Below are positions 61,681-64,000 of a DNA stretch of 64,000 bases, one piece after another. A program made the position numbers and the translations under genes. The DNA comes from Hemerocallis citrina (Eukaryota > Streptophyta > Magnoliopsida > Asparagales > Asphodelaceae), in assembly GCA_017893485.1 (NCBI GenBank), contig CM030367.1:89230910-89294909 (forward strand). The letters are read 5' to 3'. The notes beneath the pieces are model-generated. The model was not told the DNA's origin. It searched no databases and was given only the letters and a program-made list of their open reading frames with translations. Positions within the stretch are counted from its first letter, which is position 1; the number at the start of each line of letters is the position of its first letter.

Positions 61681-62258
61681 TGTTGCCGCTGAATCTGGTG
61701 TGGGGGAAATAGACAAAATTTGTAGGTTCGTAGGAACTCGAACAGGCTAAATCCTATTTCTTCCCTTGTGAATAAGTTGACTCCTTGGTGCTCCCGCGAA
61801 CCTGCACAAACGTTCGAAACACCGGGATGGATCCCAACGACGAACCCTCCGACGCTCTTGTCAATACCAGAAAAAGTAAAGGGAAAGAGCTTGAGTGGAC
61901 AAAGTGTGATCACTTGTGACAGTAGGAGGTAGGGGGTATTTATAGTCACCTTGGGGATTTGTTTCAGGATCAGAATGAATCCCTACTTCCCGGTGTGGCT
62001 GGATAGGGGTGGTTATAACCACCTCCTCAGGATAAGGACGAGCCAGGATTTCCTCCTATCCTATTGAACTAGTCCCTAACGGGTTGAGACTTGTTCTCTG
62101 CTGAACAGATCCGTTCATGGGTTAGCGGGTCCAAGAGGAGAGACCCGATTCCCAATTCGGACCCGTTTGTAGGTGAAATTACCATCTTGCTCTTGTGACT
62201 TTAAGATTCGTGCCCACTTTGAATAGTTCCGATTTAACTCTATTTTTAGCCATATCAC
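61681..62258 (-). repeat. A3 3' LTR
   Basis: Minus-strand start TGATATGGC at 62258 and end GCGGCAACA at 61681. TATAAATA on the minus strand is at 61944-61937. The purine-rich tract GGAGTGGGGGGCTCG lies immediately inside (62273-62259, minus strand). Confidence 0.88.
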
Positions 62259-62699
62259 GAGCCCCCCACTCCCAAAGACTGTGTGTTACAGCCTTTGGGA
62301 AGTAGTTTTGTTGTTTCAATGGCGTATAGGGCTTTATTGGAGCCCTCGAAGGGTGTTCGAATCTCGTTTGAGGGGTGACGGTGCTTTTCTGAGCGAGTAA
62401 TGCGCCCAAGTTTTCTCTTAGGCTCTTTTGGATTTTTTGTGATTTTTCTCCATTTTAAATTATTTTTTCGAATTAGTTATTTAATTTTGTGAAGCAACAA
62501 TCTAATTTCAAGAAGCATCAATTAATTATTCTAACAAATAATTATTTATCGAGGAGCTTCAAAATAATTTTCCCCAAATTTATAATTATTTTAAAAATTT
62601 TTTAATTATTTTTTCTGAAATTTTAATTATTTTATCACAAATTTTAAATAATTAATTCGAATTTTAATTAAAATAAAAGGATTTATCACCGGATTTATG

Positions 62700-63500
62700 A
62701 CGTGGCACAATCTGAACCGTCCATCGTGCGTCGGCACGGAGTTCTGAACGATCGGATGGTGGGGCGGCATTGAGCGACGTGGACGAATTTGCGGCCTTGA
62801 TCGGGTCGTGATGCGAGTTTTGACATGATCCGACAGCTCGTGTAGCTCGGTAGAATTTTCTCCATATAGGCAGCTCGGAATGCCAGTCGCTTGGATTGGG
62901 ATTCCGAGCGACATGGCACAATCTGGGGTGTCCATCTGGCATCGGCGTGAATATCATGACGATCCGACGGCGGATCTGTATTCGGCCATGTGGCTGAATC
63001 AGGGACGTTCATCAGGTTGTAACACGAATTTTGAGATGATCGGACGGTTCTTATGGCGCGGCAGCACTTTCTCCGTATGAGCCGCTCGGTGTGCTAGTCG
63101 CTCGGATTGGGATTCCGAGTGACGTGGCGCAATTCGGGCTGTCTAATGAAGATCAGGCGCGAATCACGAGGAGAAAGTCGTTTTTCTCCAATTCGCAGCT
63201 CGGAATGCAAGTTGCTCGGATTTGGGTTTCGAGCAACGTGGCACGATTTGGGTCGTCTGATGAAGATTAGGCGTGAATCACGAGGCAAAAAGGCGTGGAT
63301 CACGAGAAAACGTGATTTCTGTCGACGCGGCGAGATCTGAGCCGTCTGATTGAGATCATGCTTGAATTACGAGGAGAAGTTGTTTTTCTCCAATACGCAG
63401 CTCGGAATGCAAGTTGCTCGGATTTGGGTTCCGAGCGATGTGGCACGATCTGGGCCATCTGATGAAGATCTGGTGCGAGTCCTGAGGCGAGAGGCGTGGA
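62700..63500 (-). repeat. Degenerate repeats in A3 3' region
   Basis: Recurrent words CAGCTCGGAATGC (62870, 63200, 63400), TTGGGTTCCGAGCG-type and TGGCACGAT-type, in units of variable length. They differ in sequence from the arrays of A1 and A2. Confidence 0.7.
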
Positions 63501-63770
63501 TCACGAGAATTTTGGTGTTTAGGCTTCTGGTGGGCCGCTGTGGGGGCCTAAAGCATTCAAAAGCCCACCTGAATCTGCCTTAATGCTATAAGTTTTCACC
63601 GCCTCCCCATCTCCTTATTTCTTACTTCTCACTTTCACTTCACTTTTCACTCAGGCCATTTTTTCTCTCGAGCGGTGCTGCTAGCGTTTGTGGCCAAGCG
63701 ATTAACTTTCCGGCGAGCTTTCCGACCGTAGACGTCACTTCAAGGTAAATTATCTTAACCTTAACTTGAG

Positions 63771-64000
63771 ATGTCTAGAGTGTCGTCGGGGAATGAGACC
63801 TCCACCTCGGACCAAGAGACTGACCGAGCTTTAGTGGTCCCCTCGGGCAAAGGGAAGGAAGTGGCGAGGTCGGCCATCGTCGAGACTATTGTGGAGAAGG
63901 TGAGGGGAGCTGGTGCACTGGGTCGGCTACCGTCGACACTATCTAGCCTCGGAATGGTCAGGAGCTACTCCGGAGACATTTTGTCGATGGCGGTGCAAGG
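63771..64000 (+). CDS. Open frame antisense to A3, truncated by the window edge; unknown protein
   Basis: Starts ATG at 63771 and stays open for 76 codons to the end. The product starts MSRVSSGNETSTSDQETDRA and is rich in Ser, Glu and Lys, then has GALGRLPSTLSSLG. A TATA-like GCTATAAGT at about 63586 and a C/T-rich leader (63595-63660) precede it on the same strand. A3 is transcribed from the minus strand, so this would be an antisense ORF between pol and the 3' LTR. Tat-lineage elements are known to carry such ORFs (gypsy-type transposon protein family). Assignment to that family is inference from position; I do not recognise a domain in the visible part. Confidence 0.55.
   Translation, partial: MSRVSSGNETSTSDQETDRALVVPSGKGKEVARSAIVETIVEKVRGAGALGRLPSTLSSLGMVRSYSGDILSMAVQ

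Larger units (their letters stand above)
61681..64000 (-). mobile_element. A3: third relative of the A family, 3' end only, runs off the right edge
   Basis: Its 3' LTR (61681-62258) is followed by the polypurine tract and internal sequence up to the window edge. From 62440 to 62690 there is an A/T-rich tract with AATTAATT words, as in A1 beside its 3' LTR. From 62700 to 63500 there are degenerate repeats of about 100-180 bp with the words CAGCTCGGAATGCAAGTTGC and GAGCGACGTGGCACGAT. The left flank AATAAT-like ATAAT (61676-61680) is the candidate target copy; its partner lies outside the window. This copy has diverged clearly from A1 and A2. Confidence 0.82.

Overview
This is a plant nuclear genomic window. 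The evidence is a 29-exon gene with plant-type CHD1 sequence and GT-AG introns, surrounded by angiosperm-type transposable elements: Ty3 elements with a Tat-like gag, a TRIM-type element, Mutator-like and Tourist-like elements. The species cannot be named from the sequence. Introns up to 8.2 kb and dense nesting of elements suggest a medium to large, repeat-rich genome.

Region 1 (1 to about 40,450, minus strand) is one host gene, the orthologue of Arabidopsis CHR5, a CHD1-class chromatin remodeler. I resolved 29 coding exons, all phase-consistent, giving 1,571 codons from the ATG at 39957 to the window edge at base 1. The C-terminal end lies outside the window. The introns carry recognisable insertions: a Tourist-like MITE (3580-3962), a complete 5.8 kb LTR element with intact target-site duplication (8113-13957), a Mutator-type non-autonomous element with a 9-bp target duplication (17697-18959), two other inverted-repeat elements, a Ty3 reverse-transcriptase fragment ending in a 39-base G run (25132-25476), and several small tandem duplications.

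Region 2 (about 40.5 to 64 kb) is an intergenic transposon cluster with no gene I would call functional. A decayed plant-mobile-domain (PMD) gene (41572-43895) is followed by a 3'-truncated minus-strand copy (A2) of the LTR family seen in the CHR5 intron (A1). A2 was itself hit by a 3.3 kb solo LTR (D, 44861-48142) and by a TRIM-like element (B, 52200-57241). B's 5' LTR was then hit by a second 3.7 kb solo LTR (C, 52468-56186). Each of B, C and D has TG...CA ends and a perfect 5-bp target duplication, so the order of insertion can be read directly. Beyond A2 lies a dead MuDR-type transposase gene (58709-61438, minus). A third relative of the LTR family (A3) starts at 61681 and runs off the right edge, with an open reading frame antisense to the element at 63771.

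The most unusual item is the A family. A1 and A2 both go directly from the gag zinc knuckle to a 3' region made of tandem arrays, with no protease, reverse transcriptase or integrase, and with the same gag-end junction. They look like copies of a non-autonomous, gag-only lineage that moved using another element's enzymes and carries expandable satellite-like arrays.
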